Shown: positions 1-8,115, counted from the stretch's first letter. The stretch: DNA of 64,000 nucleotides from Actinocatenispora rupis (GCF_016861975.1 NZ_BOMB01000003.1:150758-214757), one strand, 5' to 3'. Made by a program: numbers and translations. The notes: generated from the sequence alone by a model not told the origin.

Positions 1-515
1 CGCCCCACGCGGGGATCCGCACCTTCCGACGCACGATCCGCAGGTACCGCAACGGATTCCCGTCCCGTCTGCGCACGATCCTCGCTCACCGCACCGGATT
101 CCCGTTCCGCCCACGCACGATCCGCGCTCACCGCAACGGACTCCCGCCCTGCACGCGCACGGTCCTCATTCACCACAACGGATTTCCGACCCGCCCTCGC
201 ACGATCCTCGCTCACCGCACCGGATTCCCGTCCCGCCCGCGCACGATCCGCGCTCACTGCAACGGATTCCCGCCCTGCACGCGCACGGTCCTCATTCACC
301 CCAACGGATTTCCGACCCGCCCTCGCACGATCCGCGCTCACCGCACCGGATCCCTGCCCCGCCCGTGCGGCGGGCGCGTCCGGGACGGCGATCTCCACCT
401 GGAGGCCCCAGTCGGCCAGGAGACGCGCGATCGCGCTCAATGGAGCCGGATCCGCACCCACCGGCGGTACGACGCGGACCACGTCGCCGGCGCGCAGCCG
501 CCGCGGCGCGGTCAT
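1..515 (-). CDS. S66-type LD-carboxypeptidase paralog, partial, with internal 14-residue repeat array
   Basis: Only the first 171 codons are inside the window; the gene runs off the left edge. The N-terminus (MTAPRRLRAGDVVRVVPPVG, then LLADWGLQVEIA near residue 32-43) matches the first strand and helix of the S66 LD-carboxypeptidase fold and is clearly paralogous to the gene at 512-1420. Its ATG overlaps that gene's stop codon (ATGA at 512-515), so the two are probably translationally coupled. From residue 53 to 164 the protein is replaced or extended by eight tandem 14-residue units of the form GRESVAVSADRARA, at the place where the normal family has a short loop before the catalytic core. 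Whether the rest of the enzyme follows cannot be seen. The family cleaves LD-peptide bonds of murein peptides or resembles microcin-immunity proteins; this copy's activity is uncertain. Confidence 0.7.
   Translation of the reverse strand, partial: MTAPRRLRAGDVVRVVPPVGADPAPLSAIARLLADWGLQVEIAVPDAPAARAGQGSGAVSADRARAGRKSVGVNEDRARAGRESVAVSADRARAGRESGAVSEDRARAGRKSVVVNEDRARAGRESVAVSADRAWAERESGAVSEDRAQTGRESVAVPADRASEGADPRVG
24..359 (-). repeat. Eight in-frame 42-bp tandem repeats
   Basis: Eight contiguous 42-bp units, each encoding 14 residues of type GRESVAVSADRARA, lie inside the partial LD-carboxypeptidase paralog. Units alternate in a fixed order (SGAV.S, KSV.VNED, ESVAVSAD), so a 126-bp higher-order repeat of three units can be seen about 2.7 times. 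All length changes are multiples of three, so the frame stays open. Confidence 0.92.
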
Positions 516-1420
516 CGACGCACCGCCGTGGTGAGGGTGCCGGCGGTGGTGTCGAGTACGGCGGGGGCGCCGAGTGGCAGGCAGGTCTGGTCGGGCAGGT
601 GCCCGAACGGCAGCCCGGCGAGCACCGGTACGCCGAGCGCGCCGAACCGGTCCCGGCACACCGCGGCGACGGCCGCCCGGTCGGCGTCGGAACCGGCGGG
701 TCCGAGGTCGCCCAGCGCGATCCCGCGTACGCCCGCCAGCGCGCCGGATCCGCTCAACTGCGCGAGATGCGCGTCGAGGCGGAGGGGGTCGGCGCCGCAC
801 CGGTTGTCCTCGATGCACAGTAGCGCGCCGGTCAGGTCGGGCAGTCCGGCGCCGACGAACCCGACGAGCGCGCTCAGGTTGCCGCCGAGCAGTCGGCCCG
901 TCGCCCGCCCGGGTACGACCACGTCGGCGAGCGGCGCGGCCGGATCCCGGCGTACGGTGACGGGTTCGTCGGTGGTGAGCAGCCGGCGCGCGGTGCGCAC
1001 CGCGTCGGAGCCGGAGAGGCAGCCGTGCACGGTCGGCAGCCCGCATCGCGCCCACAGCGCCAGATGCAGGTTGGTGATGTCGCTGAACCCCACCACCGGT
1101 TTCGGGTCGGCTCGCACCGCGTCGACGTCGATCCCGTCCACGATCCGGTACGCCCCGGCACCGCCCCGCGTCGCCACGATCCCGCGTACGCCCGGGTCGC
1201 GGAACGCGTCGTTGAGGTCGGCGAGCCGGTCGCGGTCCCGGCCGGCGAGGTAGCCGCGCCGGTCGAGGGCGTGCGCGCCGGCCTCGACCCGCAGGCCCCA
1301 GCCGGTGAGGACCCGTGCCGCGTCGGCGAGCCAGTCGGCCGGCGGCCAGCTCGCCGGCGACACGAGCCGTACCCGGTCGCCGGGCCGGATCCGGGGCCAC
1401 CGCAGGACATCCGCAGGCAT
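512..1420 (-). CDS. LD-carboxypeptidase (peptidase family S66)
   Basis: This 302-residue protein has the full S66 layout: N-terminal RIRPGDRVRLVSPAS strand, the glycine-rich segment ATRGGAGAYRI (83-93), nucleophile Ser113 in GFSDIT, Glu204 in CIEDN and His274 in FGHLPDQ, which together form the Ser-Glu-His triad. Family members release the terminal D-Ala from murein tetrapeptides during cell-wall recycling, or act as MccF-like immunity hydrolases on peptide-nucleotide antibiotics; sequence alone does not separate these here. There is no signal peptide, so it is cytoplasmic. It is the first gene of a two-gene unit with the repeat-bearing paralog that starts inside its stop codon. A CATCAT hexamer 6 nt upstream of the ATG could serve as a -10 for a leaderless transcript. 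Confidence 0.88.
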   Translation of the reverse strand: MPADVLRWPRIRPGDRVRLVSPASWPPADWLADAARVLTGWGLRVEAGAHALDRRGYLAGRDRDRLADLNDAFRDPGVRGIVATRGGAGAYRIVDGIDVDAVRADPKPVVGFSDITNLHLALWARCGLPTVHGCLSGSDAVRTARRLLTTDEPVTVRRDPAAPLADVVVPGRATGRLLGGNLSALVGFVGAGLPDLTGALLCIEDNRCGADPLRLDAHLAQLSGSGALAGVRGIALGDLGPAGSDADRAAVAAVCRDRFGALGVPVLAGLPFGHLPDQTCLPLGAPAVLDTTAGTLTTAVRR

Positions 1421-1588
1421 CCGGCGATGATGCCAGACCCACGGACCCGACGCGCCGCGACGACCGCCGCCACGCCCGCGACGGCACCCCGAACCACGAC
1501 TCGCCGCACGGGCGCCGGCGTCACCGACCGGACTGCCACCACACCGCCCAACGCACAGCCAGACGCCAGGCGCGACACCCGGCGGCGG

Positions 1589-2683
1589 TCAGGCGAGGGC
1601 GGTACGGGACCAGTCGGCGAGCAGGGTGACGACGGGGGTCAGGGCGGCGACGACGGCGGCCGGCGACGTCTGCGTCCGGTACGCGGAGGAGCCGAGGTCA
1701 CCGCGGACCGCGCGCCCGACGTACGCCGGGGCGAGCCAGGCGTACTTGGCGGCGCCGCAGCGGGCGACGGCGGCGCGTACCGCGTCGGGCCGGCCGGTCC
1801 AGCCGCCGTCGCGGAGGCCGTCGAGGTACCGGTCGGTGGCGTGGGTGGCGAGGTCGGGCAGCAGCGCGGAGTCGAGCAGCCCGTCGGTGAAGCTGTCGAG
1901 TACCAGGTTGGCGAGGTCCTCGCCGAGCGCGCCGGTACCGACGAACGACCAGTCGAGCAGGACGGGCCCGGTGTCGGCGGCGAGCAGGTTGGCGGGCCAG
2001 ACGTCGAGGTGGCAGAGGGTGGGTTCGGCGGCTTCGGCGGCGGCGAGCGCCCGGTCCCGGTGGGCCCACAGCCGGCGCAGCTCCTCCCGTACGGCCCGGG
2101 GCCAGGCGGCGAGCAGCGGGTGGTCCCAGTCGGCGTCGCGTACGTCGACGGAGCGGCTCGGCCCGTCGGTGAGGTAGCCGCCGAGCCAGCGCCGGGACAG
2201 CCAGCCGTACTCCGGGGTCCGCCCGGCCCAGCGCGCCTGCCCGACGCCGAGCCGGTACGCGAATCCGGCGAGGTCCGGTACGGGCCACTCGAAGCCGTCG
2301 GTGCCGGTGACGTCGGCGAGCCACAGTTCGACGGCGCCGTCGCTGCGGTCGGCGGACGCGAGCAGGTCGGGTGCCGCGATCCCGCCCGCCGCGTACGCCG
2401 AGCCGGCGAGCCCGCTCCGGTACGCGAGGGCCTCGCGCCGCCAGTGGTTCCAGTGGGTCGGTTCGTCGCTGGTCGGCCAGTAGCCGCCGGTGGGTCCGGC
2501 GGGCGGCCGGGCGACCTTGAGGACGGCGCTGCCGCGGGTGCCGCGGATCCGCCAGATGCCGGCGGTGGCGTCGTTCTTCGCATTGTGCCGCAACGGTTCC
2601 GCGGCGACCACCGGGCCGACCGCACCGGGCGGCCGGGCGGTGCGCACGGTGTCGGGGAGTACGCCGGGCTCGTGGTGGGTCAC
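1589..2683 (-). CDS. Aminoglycoside phosphotransferase-like kinase
   Basis: A 364-residue protein of the APH/choline kinase fold. The Brenner motif is HLDVWPAN (His225, Asp227, Asn232), followed by the metal-binding LLDW (Asp244) that replaces DFG; AVLKV with Lys56 is the likely ATP-binding lysine. Such actinobacterial enzymes phosphorylate small molecules, but the substrate cannot be told: it need not be an aminoglycoside. The gene stands alone. The GTG start is chosen because a TAGTCT -10 box lies on the minus strand at 2690-2695, 6 nt before it, which suggests a leaderless mRNA. It diverges from the lipoprotein gene at 2792. Confidence 0.82.
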   Translation of the reverse strand: MTHHEPGVLPDTVRTARPPGAVGPVVAAEPLRHNAKNDATAGIWRIRGTRGSAVLKVARPPAGPTGGYWPTSDEPTHWNHWRREALAYRSGLAGSAYAAGGIAAPDLLASADRSDGAVELWLADVTGTDGFEWPVPDLAGFAYRLGVGQARWAGRTPEYGWLSRRWLGGYLTDGPSRSVDVRDADWDHPLLAAWPRAVREELRRLWAHRDRALAAAEAAEPTLCHLDVWPANLLAADTGPVLLDWSFVGTGALGEDLANLVLDSFTDGLLDSALLPDLATHATDRYLDGLRDGGWTGRPDAVRAAVARCGAAKYAWLAPAYVGRAVRGDLGSSAYRTQTSPAAVVAALTPVVTLLADWSRTALA

Positions 2684-2791
2684 GCCCCGAGACTAGGGCG
2701 TGTCTGCCCAGGTTCGGCCAGCGATCTGCGCAGACAAGCCGTACCGGTCACCGGCGGGGCGTGGCATGCGCGCGGCCGCTACGCTGCGCGC
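2684..2791. promoter_or_regulatory. Divergent promoter region, two leaderless -10 boxes
   Basis: Minus strand: TAGTCT at 2690-2695, 6 nt before the GTG of the kinase. Plus strand: TACGCT at 2780-2785, 6 nt before the GTG at 2792. Between them lies an inverted repeat, TGTCTGC (2701-2707) and GCAGACA (2730-2736), which could be an operator. The -10 assignments are inferred from spacing and consensus. Confidence 0.5.
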
Positions 2792-3571
2792 GTGAAACGG
2801 ATCTTGGTGGCGGCCGGGGTGGCACTGCTGACGCTGACCTCCGCCTGCGGTACGACGGATGCCACGTTCCGGCCGGCGCGGCCGATGGACAAGAGCATCG
2901 AGAAGTTCGACCTGGACACGGTCGACGGGATGCACGACGGGAAGCAGCAGATCGGCGACGGCTGGGGCGCGACCCGCATCACCCGCGGCGACGTGTACTT
3001 CGCGGACGTGGACGCCGACAACGTCGAGGACGCGCTCACCTCGTACACGACGAACGGGGGCGGCAGCTCGTCGTTCACCGACTGGTTCGTGTACCGCGGG
3101 GGTGGGCCCGGGAAGGTGCACAAGGTGCGGCGGCCGGTGCTGTCCGGCTTCGAGGACGCCAGCTACGTCGAGCGGGTGCGGCCGGTCCGCGGCGGCTTCG
3201 AACTGCACTACTACGTGTGGGACGGCCGCGACTGCAACGCCTGCGACAACCGGGTGCCGGCCACCATGACGGTCGCGTTGCGGGACGGCTTCCCGGTGCG
3301 GGTGAAGCCGCGCTTCGGCGCCCCGCAGACGTGCTACGTGCCGATGATGCCGCACACCGCGGCCGTGCACGGCCGCCTCACCGTACGGGTCGCGCCGGAT
3401 CCGAAGGCGCCGCAGGTCACCGCGGCGCGGGCGTACACGTCGGCGCGGTTCGCCGATCCGACCGCGGATCCGGACCTGCCGGGCGACATCCACTGGGTAC
3501 TCGCGCTGCTGTCCGGCGGCGGTGACCCGGTGTGCGGCTGGGTCCGGGCGAGCGACGTGGGGCTGTCGTGA
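2792..3571 (+). CDS. Secreted lipoprotein of unknown function
   Basis: The 259-residue product starts with a positively charged end, a hydrophobic stretch and the lipobox LTSAC, so it should be lipid-anchored on the outer face of the membrane. The middle (residues about 30-190) contains acidic stretches such as DVDADNVEDAL, reminiscent of calcium-binding or VCBS/FG-GAP-like surfaces, and four cysteines. The C-terminal 70 residues (RLTVRVAPDP ... CGWVRASDVGLS) look like an SH3-like cell-wall-binding module. The GTG at 2792 is supported by the signal peptide and by the TACGCT box 6 nt upstream. Its stop overlaps the GTG of the next gene (GTGA at 3568-3571), so it is cotranscribed with the Hsp70-like gene. 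Confidence 0.75.
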   Translation: MKRILVAAGVALLTLTSACGTTDATFRPARPMDKSIEKFDLDTVDGMHDGKQQIGDGWGATRITRGDVYFADVDADNVEDALTSYTTNGGGSSSFTDWFVYRGGGPGKVHKVRRPVLSGFEDASYVERVRPVRGGFELHYYVWDGRDCNACDNRVPATMTVALRDGFPVRVKPRFGAPQTCYVPMMPHTAAVHGRLTVRVAPDPKAPQVTAARAYTSARFADPTADPDLPGDIHWVLALLSGGGDPVCGWVRASDVGLS

Positions 3572-5319
3572 CCGACCGGCTCGCGATCGACTTCGGTACG
3601 TCCACCACGGTCGCGGTGGTCGGCGGTGCCGACCGCACCCGTACGGTGCTGTTCGACGGGGCGCCGCTGCTGCCGTCCGCCGTGTACGCCGGGCCTGGCG
3701 GCGAGCTGTACACCGGGCGCGACGCGGTGCACATGGCGCGGCTCGACCCGGCCCGGTTCGAACCGAACCCGAAGCGCCGCGTCGACGACGGTACGGTCCT
3801 GCTCGGCGACCGCGAGTACCCGGTGGTGGGGTTGGTCGCGGCGGTGTTGGGACGCGTCGCGCGGGAAACCGTACGGGCGGTCGGCGCGCTGCCACCGGCG
3901 ATCCTGACCTGCCCGGTCGGCTGGGGCGCCACCCGCCGCGGCATCCTCACCGACGCCGCCCGGCGCGCCGGCCTCACCGTACTGGGGCTGGTGACGGAGC
4001 CGGTCGCCGCCGCGGCGTACTTCACCGGCGTGCTCGGGCGGCGGCTGCCGGTGGGACACGGGCTGGTGGTGTTCGACTTCGGCGGCGGCACGCTCGACGT
4101 CGCCGTGCTCCGGCACGCCGCGGACGGCGACACCGTCGTCGGTTCCGGCGGCCTCGACGACCTCGGCGGCCTCGACTTCGACGCCGCGGTCGTCGACCAC
4201 CTGCTGGCCCCGCTGCCCGACGGCCGGCGCACCGTGCCCGACGTGGCCGCGCGGCAGGCGTTGTGGGCCGACGCGCGCTCCGCGAAGGAGATCCTGACCC
4301 GGGCGTCGACCGCGGCGGTGCAGGTGCCGGGCCGGCCCGCCGGTACGCACCTGACGCGGGCCGAGTTCGAGACGCTGGCCCGGCCGCTCGTCGACCGCGC
4401 GGTCGCCGCCACCGTGCGCATCGTCCACGACTCCCGGGTACCAGCGGGCGCGCTGGCCGGGGTGCTGCTCGTCGGCGGCGCCAGCCAGGTACCGATGGTC
4501 GCGGGGGCGCTGCACACCGCCACCGGCGTCGCGCCGACCGTACTGGAGCAGCCGGAGCTGGCCGTCGCCGAGGGCGCGCTCGCCGCCGACGCCGGCACCG
4601 CGCCGCTGTCGGCCCGGGCCGAGGCGGCACTCGACGCGCTGTCCGCACCGCGCTCCGCCGTGCCGGTACCTGAGGCCGTACCGGAGTCGCCGTCGCGCCG
4701 CCGGGTGCTGCTGCCGGTGGCGGCGATCGCCGTCGTCGCCGCGCTGCTCGCGCTCGGTACCACCGCCCTCGTCCAGCGGTACGCCCGCGCGGACGGCGGG
4801 GGCGCGCCGTCGTCCGGCGGGCACCCGACACCCAGTCCCAGCTTTCGGCCGGTCGAGCCGAGCGCCCTCGCCAGCGCCGCGCTGCGGGACTTCGTCCACG
4901 GCTGGGACGCGTACGGGTGGTCGGGGGCGGACGGCTGCCGGGTCGTCCACGACGAGCCCGAGTACCAGCCGGACGGGCACGTGCACAACCCGCGCGCCAC
5001 CGAACCGCTGAGCACGCCGGTCGAGACCGTGCACTGCCGCGCCGGCACGGACCTGGAGGTCGTGTTCGCCCGGTACGCCAGCCGGCAGGACGCCCGGGCG
5101 GTGTTCGACGCGTACCGGGCGAGCGGCACGGACGTCGCCGCCTCCGGCGCCGACCTGCCGGGCGGGGCCGCACCGACCGGCGAGGCGTTCCAGCTGAGCC
5201 GATGGACCTCGACGACGCACGCGCTGGTCTGGACGCGGCCGGACGCCGCCGCCGTCGGCTACCTGAGTACCGGTGGCAACGCGGACCTCGCCTGGAACTG
5301 GCGCAAGTTCGCCGGCTGA
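3568..5319 (+). CDS. Membrane-anchored Hsp70-like protein
   Basis: A 583-residue protein. Residues 1-345 form an Hsp70/actin-fold ATPase: phosphate-1 motif DFGTST (8-13), phosphate-2 motif FDFGGGTLD (169-177), and the adenosine motif LLVGGASQVP (300-309). The usual DnaK substrate-binding domain is absent. Instead there is a single transmembrane helix at about 380-402, then a Pro/Ser-rich linker and an external domain of about 160 residues with two cysteines (CRVVHDE and VHCRAG). Similar Hsp70-like proteins with a membrane segment are known in actinomycetes, but their role is unclear. The gene is translationally coupled to the lipoprotein gene before it, so the outside domain may contact that lipoprotein. 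A cytoplasmic ATPase tied to an external sensor domain suggests envelope signalling (inference). Confidence 0.82.
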   Translation: MTDRLAIDFGTSTTVAVVGGADRTRTVLFDGAPLLPSAVYAGPGGELYTGRDAVHMARLDPARFEPNPKRRVDDGTVLLGDREYPVVGLVAAVLGRVARETVRAVGALPPAILTCPVGWGATRRGILTDAARRAGLTVLGLVTEPVAAAAYFTGVLGRRLPVGHGLVVFDFGGGTLDVAVLRHAADGDTVVGSGGLDDLGGLDFDAAVVDHLLAPLPDGRRTVPDVAARQALWADARSAKEILTRASTAAVQVPGRPAGTHLTRAEFETLARPLVDRAVAATVRIVHDSRVPAGALAGVLLVGGASQVPMVAGALHTATGVAPTVLEQPELAVAEGALAADAGTAPLSARAEAALDALSAPRSAVPVPEAVPESPSRRRVLLPVAAIAVVAALLALGTTALVQRYARADGGGAPSSGGHPTPSPSFRPVEPSALASAALRDFVHGWDAYGWSGADGCRVVHDEPEYQPDGHVHNPRATEPLSTPVETVHCRAGTDLEVVFARYASRQDARAVFDAYRASGTDVAASGADLPGGAAPTGEAFQLSRWTSTTHALVWTRPDAAAVGYLSTGGNADLAWNWRKFAG

Positions 5320-5484
5320 CGGCCGGTGGGTGATGCGTACGGCCCTGCGGAGCGGGTTCCGCACACCTCCACGCATCCCCGGACGGCGCACCGTCCCCCG
5401 GTGGCCGGCGGCACCCCGCGCGGGGCCGGTCGCCCGCTCCGGCATCCCGCCAGGAACAGTGACACCGATCGGGGGAGGCGGACG

Positions 5485-6420
5485 ATGGCCGGACGGCGGG
5501 CGTGGCGCGCGGCGGTGGCGCTGCTGGTGGGACCGGCGCTGGTGGCGGGGCTGGTGTTGGTGGCGGGCTGCACCGCGCCGGCCGAACGGCCGGGTCACCG
5601 TCCGAGACTGTCCGATGTGGACAGTTGGGTGTACCAGTTGCAGGGGTATCCCGGCGGGAGGCTGGACCGGCTGGCGAAGGCGCCGCAGCCGCTCGCGGTG
5701 ATCGACCTGACGCGCGACGGCCGCCGCTCGTACTTCTCCCGCGCCGAGGTCGGTGCGCTCCGCGACTCCGGCAAGCTCGTGCTGGCGTACTTCGAGGTGG
5801 GGTCGATCGAGGACTTCCGCCCGGAGTACGCGGGGCTGGACCGGGGGTTGCTGCTCGACGACGTGTCGGGCTGGCCGGGCGAGCGCTTCGTCCGGTACTG
5901 GTCGGACGACTGGTGGCGCACGGTGGTGCGACCGCGGATCGACCGGGCGATCGCCGCCGGGTACGACGGCGCGTACCTGGACACGCTGCTGGCGTACCAG
6001 GAGATCGACCTGGCGCGGGTGCCGGGCCGGGACCGGGCGGGGTTGGCGGCCGACGCGGTCGCGCTGGTGCGCCGGATCAGCGCGTACGCGAAGGCGCGCC
6101 GGCCCGGGTTCCTCGTCGTGCCGCAGAACTCGCCCGAACTCGGCCGGCGCGCGGACTACCGGCGCGCGATCGACGGGATCGGCATCGAGGAGCTGTACTT
6201 CCAGGACACGGACGAGGCGTGCCGGGCGGACTTCTGCGCCGAGAACCGTACGGACGTGCGGCGGCTGCGGGACGCGGGCAAGCTGGTGCTCGCGGTCGAC
6301 TACGCGCGCCGGCCGGCGAACCGCGCCGCGGCGTGCGCGGCGTACCGGCGGGAGGGGTTCGCCGGATATGTCACGACCGTCGATCTGGACACCGTGTCGG
6401 CGCCCTGCCCCGGCACCTGA
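5485..6420 (+). CDS. GH114-type endo-alpha-1,4-polygalactosaminidase-like lipoprotein
   Basis: The 311-residue product carries a lipoprotein signal (hydrophobic core and lipobox LVAGC, Cys29). The mature part begins with WVYQLQGYPGG and contains LAVIDLTRDG, AYFEVGSIEDFRPEY, AAGYDGAYLDTLLAYQ and GIEELYFQD, the usual run of TIM-barrel strands of the TM1410/GH114 family; Asp and Glu at these strand ends are the likely catalytic residues. Characterised relatives hydrolyse alpha-1,4-galactosaminoglycan (PEL-type matrix polymer). The ATG at 5485 is preceded by a strong GGGGAGG at 5471-5477 and gives a proper signal peptide; upstream in-frame starts do not. It may be the first gene of the group running to 9005, though 103 bp separate it from the next gene. 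Confidence 0.8.
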   Translation: MAGRRAWRAAVALLVGPALVAGLVLVAGCTAPAERPGHRPRLSDVDSWVYQLQGYPGGRLDRLAKAPQPLAVIDLTRDGRRSYFSRAEVGALRDSGKLVLAYFEVGSIEDFRPEYAGLDRGLLLDDVSGWPGERFVRYWSDDWWRTVVRPRIDRAIAAGYDGAYLDTLLAYQEIDLARVPGRDRAGLAADAVALVRRISAYAKARRPGFLVVPQNSPELGRRADYRRAIDGIGIEELYFQDTDEACRADFCAENRTDVRRLRDAGKLVLAVDYARRPANRAAACAAYRREGFAGYVTTVDLDTVSAPCPGT

Positions 6421-6523
6421 CCGACGAGGTGACGCGGACGTACCCGGGTGGCCGGGTCGGACAGTACTGTGGCGGACACGGCGGGCCGCGCCGGCAGCCC
6501 GCGGACGGCACCCGGGAGGACCA

Positions 6524-7009
6524 GTGTCCACAGTGGACGATGAACAGCTGGCACGGCTGGACGCCCGGTACGCGCGCAGGGACGCCACCCCGACGCTCGA
6601 CGAGCAGTTCGTCAGCGCCTCGCTCGGCCCGTACCAGCAGCCGTTCGTGCCCGACACCACCGCGTACTTCTTCGTCGCGCCGTTCCCGCTGACGATCGTG
6701 ACGGGCTTCTTCTACCTGTACAGCGGGGTCACCGCGAGCGACACCGACTACCTGAGCATCGGGCTCGGCCGCCGGCACGCCGGGGCGTACGCGACGATCG
6801 TCGAGGGCCGGACCCGCCGCTCGGGCGCCGACTCCTGGGCCGGCAACCTCCCCTACGGCTACGCGTACTCGTGGAACGCGATGGTGTGGAACGCCGCGGC
6901 GGCCAACCTGGATCCGGGCGACACGCTCGGCTTCACGGTCCGGAGTACGGGTGCGGCCAAGCTGCCGCACGGGCCCGCAGCCGTCACGGTCGGAATCGTG
7001 CCCCGATGA
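6524..7009 (+). CDS. Hypothetical beta-rich protein
   Basis: I do not recognise this 161-residue protein. It has no signal peptide. After a charged N-terminal helix (DEQLARLDARYARRD) comes an aromatic, Gly/Ser-rich stretch with repeated alternation (TAYFFVAPFPLTIVTGFFYLY), which suggests a beta-sandwich such as those in phage tail or capsid decoration proteins; that likeness is only structural impression. The GTG at 6524 has the ribosome site GGGAGGA (6514-6520). The start region also contains one copy of the recurrent palindrome GTCCACAGTGGAC (6526-6538). Its stop overlaps the start of the phosphoesterase (ATGA at 7006-7009), so the two are coupled. Confidence 0.65.
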   Translation: MSTVDDEQLARLDARYARRDATPTLDEQFVSASLGPYQQPFVPDTTAYFFVAPFPLTIVTGFFYLYSGVTASDTDYLSIGLGRRHAGAYATIVEGRTRRSGADSWAGNLPYGYAYSWNAMVWNAAAANLDPGDTLGFTVRSTGAAKLPHGPAAVTVGIVPR

Positions 7010-8115
7010 GCACCCGCACCGACACCACCCGGGGCAGCGACGCCACCCGGGGCGACAACGACTCCCGGGGAAACGACGCCACCCGGGACGACGATGACTT
7101 CCGCGGCAGCGCCGCCAGCCGGGGCGACGACGACACCCGGGGGACGCGCGCCAGCCGGGGCACCGGTACGACGCGGGTGTGGCGGCCGCCGGTCGGCGGG
7201 ACCACCGTGCACCTGGTCGGCGACCTGCACAACGAGGTGCCGTCGGTGGCCGGGCACACCCGTACCGAGGCGGTCCGGCACGACATGCTCCGGTTGCCCG
7301 CCGCGGTCACCGGGGTGAGCGTCCGGGTGCAGATCGGCGACGCCATCCACAGCGGCCTCGCCGGCCAGGCCGACTCGCAGATACCGATCGCGCAGAACCT
7401 GTTCGGCGTGTTCGCCGCCGCGGACTCCGCGCCGCTGGTGTACGCGGTGGGCAACCACGAGACGAACTGGGGCGGCTCGGGCGACCAGATGGCCCTGACG
7501 CTGGGCGGGCGCCCGGAACGCAACTACGTCACGGACGTCGGCCCGCTGCGGTTCGTGGTCTACTCCCCCGCCGACAACGCCGAGACGGGCGTGCCCTGGG
7601 ACGGCCCGCCGACGAACTGGGTCGTACCGGCCGACGTGCTCGCCTGGCTGGACGAGCAGCTCGGCGCGACGACCCGGCCGGTGGTCCTGGTGTCGCACTG
7701 CCCGCCGTACGAGGCGTACGCGGACGACACCGTCGGGTACTTCCTCACGCCGGTCGACGCGATCACCGCGCTGGTCGCCCGGCACGGCAACGTGGTCGCC
7801 TGGATGTCCGGCCACCGGCACCGCTGGTACCAGGATCCGAACCTGTTCAAGGCGGTCCGGTACGGCGACCACACGGTGGCCCTGATCCAGGCGGGCGCCT
7901 GCGGCGGCACCATCGACCCCGACGTACGGCCGGTCGGTCATCCGGTGGATGCGGTGCGTACCAACGGATCGGTGTTCTGCACGTACTTCGGCGCGGACGA
8001 CCCGGGCGGGCACCGCTGGGAGTGCCGGGTGCGCGACCACTCGATCGGCTGCTGGGGCACCCTGAGCACGAACTACCGGTACCTGTGGACGATCCCGCTG
8101 GAGGGCACGGCATGA
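7006..8115 (+). CDS. Calcineurin-like metallophosphoesterase with repetitive N-terminus
   Basis: A 369-residue protein. Residues 64-330 carry all metallophosphoesterase motifs in order: GDLH, QIGDAIH, GNHE, LVSHCPP and SGHRHRW, so the dinuclear metal site is complete. The first 55 residues are a low-complexity Asp/Arg/Gly repeat of 12-residue period (for example DATRGDNDSRGN), encoded by 36-bp tandem units at 7039-7146 and not expected in the family. No signal peptide is seen. Substrates of such proteins range from nucleotides to phosphodiesters; none can be assigned here. The gene overlaps both neighbours by ATGA (7006-7009 and 8112-8115), so it is translated together with the unknown protein before it and the amidohydrolase after it. 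Confidence 0.85.
   Translation: MSTRTDTTRGSDATRGDNDSRGNDATRDDDDFRGSAASRGDDDTRGTRASRGTGTTRVWRPPVGGTTVHLVGDLHNEVPSVAGHTRTEAVRHDMLRLPAAVTGVSVRVQIGDAIHSGLAGQADSQIPIAQNLFGVFAAADSAPLVYAVGNHETNWGGSGDQMALTLGGRPERNYVTDVGPLRFVVYSPADNAETGVPWDGPPTNWVVPADVLAWLDEQLGATTRPVVLVSHCPPYEAYADDTVGYFLTPVDAITALVARHGNVVAWMSGHRHRWYQDPNLFKAVRYGDHTVALIQAGACGGTIDPDVRPVGHPVDAVRTNGSVFCTYFGADDPGGHRWECRVRDHSIGCWGTLSTNYRYLWTIPLEGTA
7039..7146 (+). repeat. In-frame 36-bp tandem repeat, three full units
   Basis: Three full 36-bp units coding for DATRGDNDSRGN, DATRDDDDFRGS and AASRGDDDTRGT, flanked by partial units on both sides, form the N-terminal extension of the metallophosphoesterase. Arg-Gly pairs recur with spacing 7 and 5. 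Confidence 0.85.

Noticed and set aside
24..359. CRISPR-like look of the regularly spaced repeat
   Set aside because: Units are contiguous with no unique spacers, are coding, and keep frame; no cas genes nearby.
1025..3571. Very long plus-strand reading frame across the LD-carboxypeptidase and kinase genes
   Set aside because: It is antisense to two genes with complete catalytic motifs, and only its last part (from 2792) shows a signal peptide and normal composition. The rest is a high-GC shadow frame.
3334..6660. 1108-codon minus-strand frame
   Set aside because: Antisense to the Hsp70-like and GH114 genes; Arg/Pro/Gly-rich with no domain. Long shadow frames are usual in DNA this GC-rich.
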